Source of the DNA: Arenicellales bacterium
GTDB lineage: Bacteria; Pseudomonadota; Gammaproteobacteria; BMS3Bbin11
Assembly: GCA_029287965.1 (NCBI GenBank)
Contig: JARFQC010000266.1
Span: 1 to 6,072, forward strand
Length of the DNA: 6,072 nt
Reading direction: 5' to 3'
Both the position numbers and the translations under genes were made by a program. The notes beneath the pieces are model-generated. The model saw nothing but the letters and a program-made list of their open reading frames with translations, was not told where the DNA came from and made no database searches. Positions 5,766-6,072 of this stretch are shown here, in pieces. How positions within the stretch are numbered: the stretch's first letter is position 1; every line of letters starts with the position of its first letter.

Positions 5766-6072
5766 TTATCCTTTGCCTGACAGCGCAACGAACCACTGCC
5801 TGCTCCTGATCGGATCAAACGCAGGTTCAGCCCGAATCAGGATGTTAGGATACCCCCCTTCCACGGCCCGTTCCAGTGAAGTTCGTGCATTTTCGATATC
5901 GCCGTGACGCAGGTACACAAGCGCACTGAACACCCATACCTGCGGGTTGTTGGGTGCGACGGCGAGCGCAGTAGTGATCGTTTCTATGGCCTGCTGATCT
6001 TTACCCAGCTTGGAAAGGGCGCTGGCACGATTAATCAGGGCATCTGTATCGACCGGATTGACTGCCAGTTCT
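5766..6072 (-). CDS. TPR-repeat protein, C-terminal 102 codons (5' end outside window)
   Basis: Reading the - strand from base 6071 gives an open frame to a TAA at 5766-5768. It begins ELAVNPVDTDALINRASALS and ends RQWFVALSGKG. No start codon lies in the visible part, so the gene enters from the right edge. Two TPR units are visible: a 34-residue unit ending ALAVAPNN, then one with VWVFSALVYLRHGDIENARTSLERA. The closing segment GGYPNILIRAEPAFDPIRSRQW resembles the usual end of proteobacterial cyclase-TPR or transcription factor-TPR proteins (a degenerate last repeat, then a NPxFxPLRxDPRF-like motif). It also matches in position the tail of the 747-residue protein (GFSAQVIVSNPELSSLIKQDRY). It is therefore probably a paralogue, but its N-terminal domain is not visible. 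It is the first gene of the visible - strand series, with the secreted-protein gene starting 30 bases after its stop. Confidence 0.85.
   Translation of the reverse strand, partial: ELAVNPVDTDALINRASALSKLGKDQQAIETITTALAVAPNNPQVWVFSALVYLRHGDIENARTSLERAVEGGYPNILIRAEPAFDPIRSRQWFVALSGKG

Noticed and set aside
1..6072. CRISPR array, tRNA, rRNA, insertion sequence, integrase or phage genes
   Set aside because: No regular short repeats, tRNA-like cloverleaf, transposase motifs or terminal inverted repeats were seen on either strand.

Overview
The window looks like chromosomal DNA of a gammaproteobacterium. The main support is the truncated phosphohexomutase at the left end, which closely resembles Pseudomonas AlgC/ManB. 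Moderately high G+C (judged by eye), tight gene packing and few non-coding bases agree with this. I cannot name the genus. There is no sign of an insertion sequence, phage, integron, CRISPR array, tRNA or rRNA.

Layout. The + strand carries the C-terminal half of an AlgC-type phosphomannomutase/phosphoglucomutase (1-711), then, after 84 bases, a complete ClC-family chloride channel/transporter with a degenerate CBS-like tail (796-2547). The remaining genes are on the - strand. In transcription order they are: the C-terminal end of a TPR protein entering from the right edge (6072-5766), a small secreted protein (5735-5325), a 747-residue membrane protein made of a cyclase-like domain, one transmembrane helix and about ten TPRs (5189-2946), and a small cytosolic protein I do not recognise (2905-2531). 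The two strands converge and the ClC gene and the last - strand gene share 17 bases at their 3' ends.

How the genes may work together. The sugar mutase (surface polysaccharide precursors) and the ClC protein (anion movement) look like housekeeping genes, and nothing ties them to the - strand set. The - strand genes look like one transcription unit or two successive ones, with gaps of 30, 135 and 40 bases. The most interesting point is that the cyclase-like domain of the 747-residue protein lacks both metal-binding aspartates and the adenine-selecting lysine, but keeps the transition-state Asn and Arg. It is probably a non-catalytic pseudo-cyclase. By the positive-inside rule its TPR array would lie in the periplasm, where the neighbouring secreted protein would also be. 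The partial gene at the right edge ends in a TPR tail of the same kind, so the secreted protein may sit between two related TPR receptors. That is inference and no function is established.
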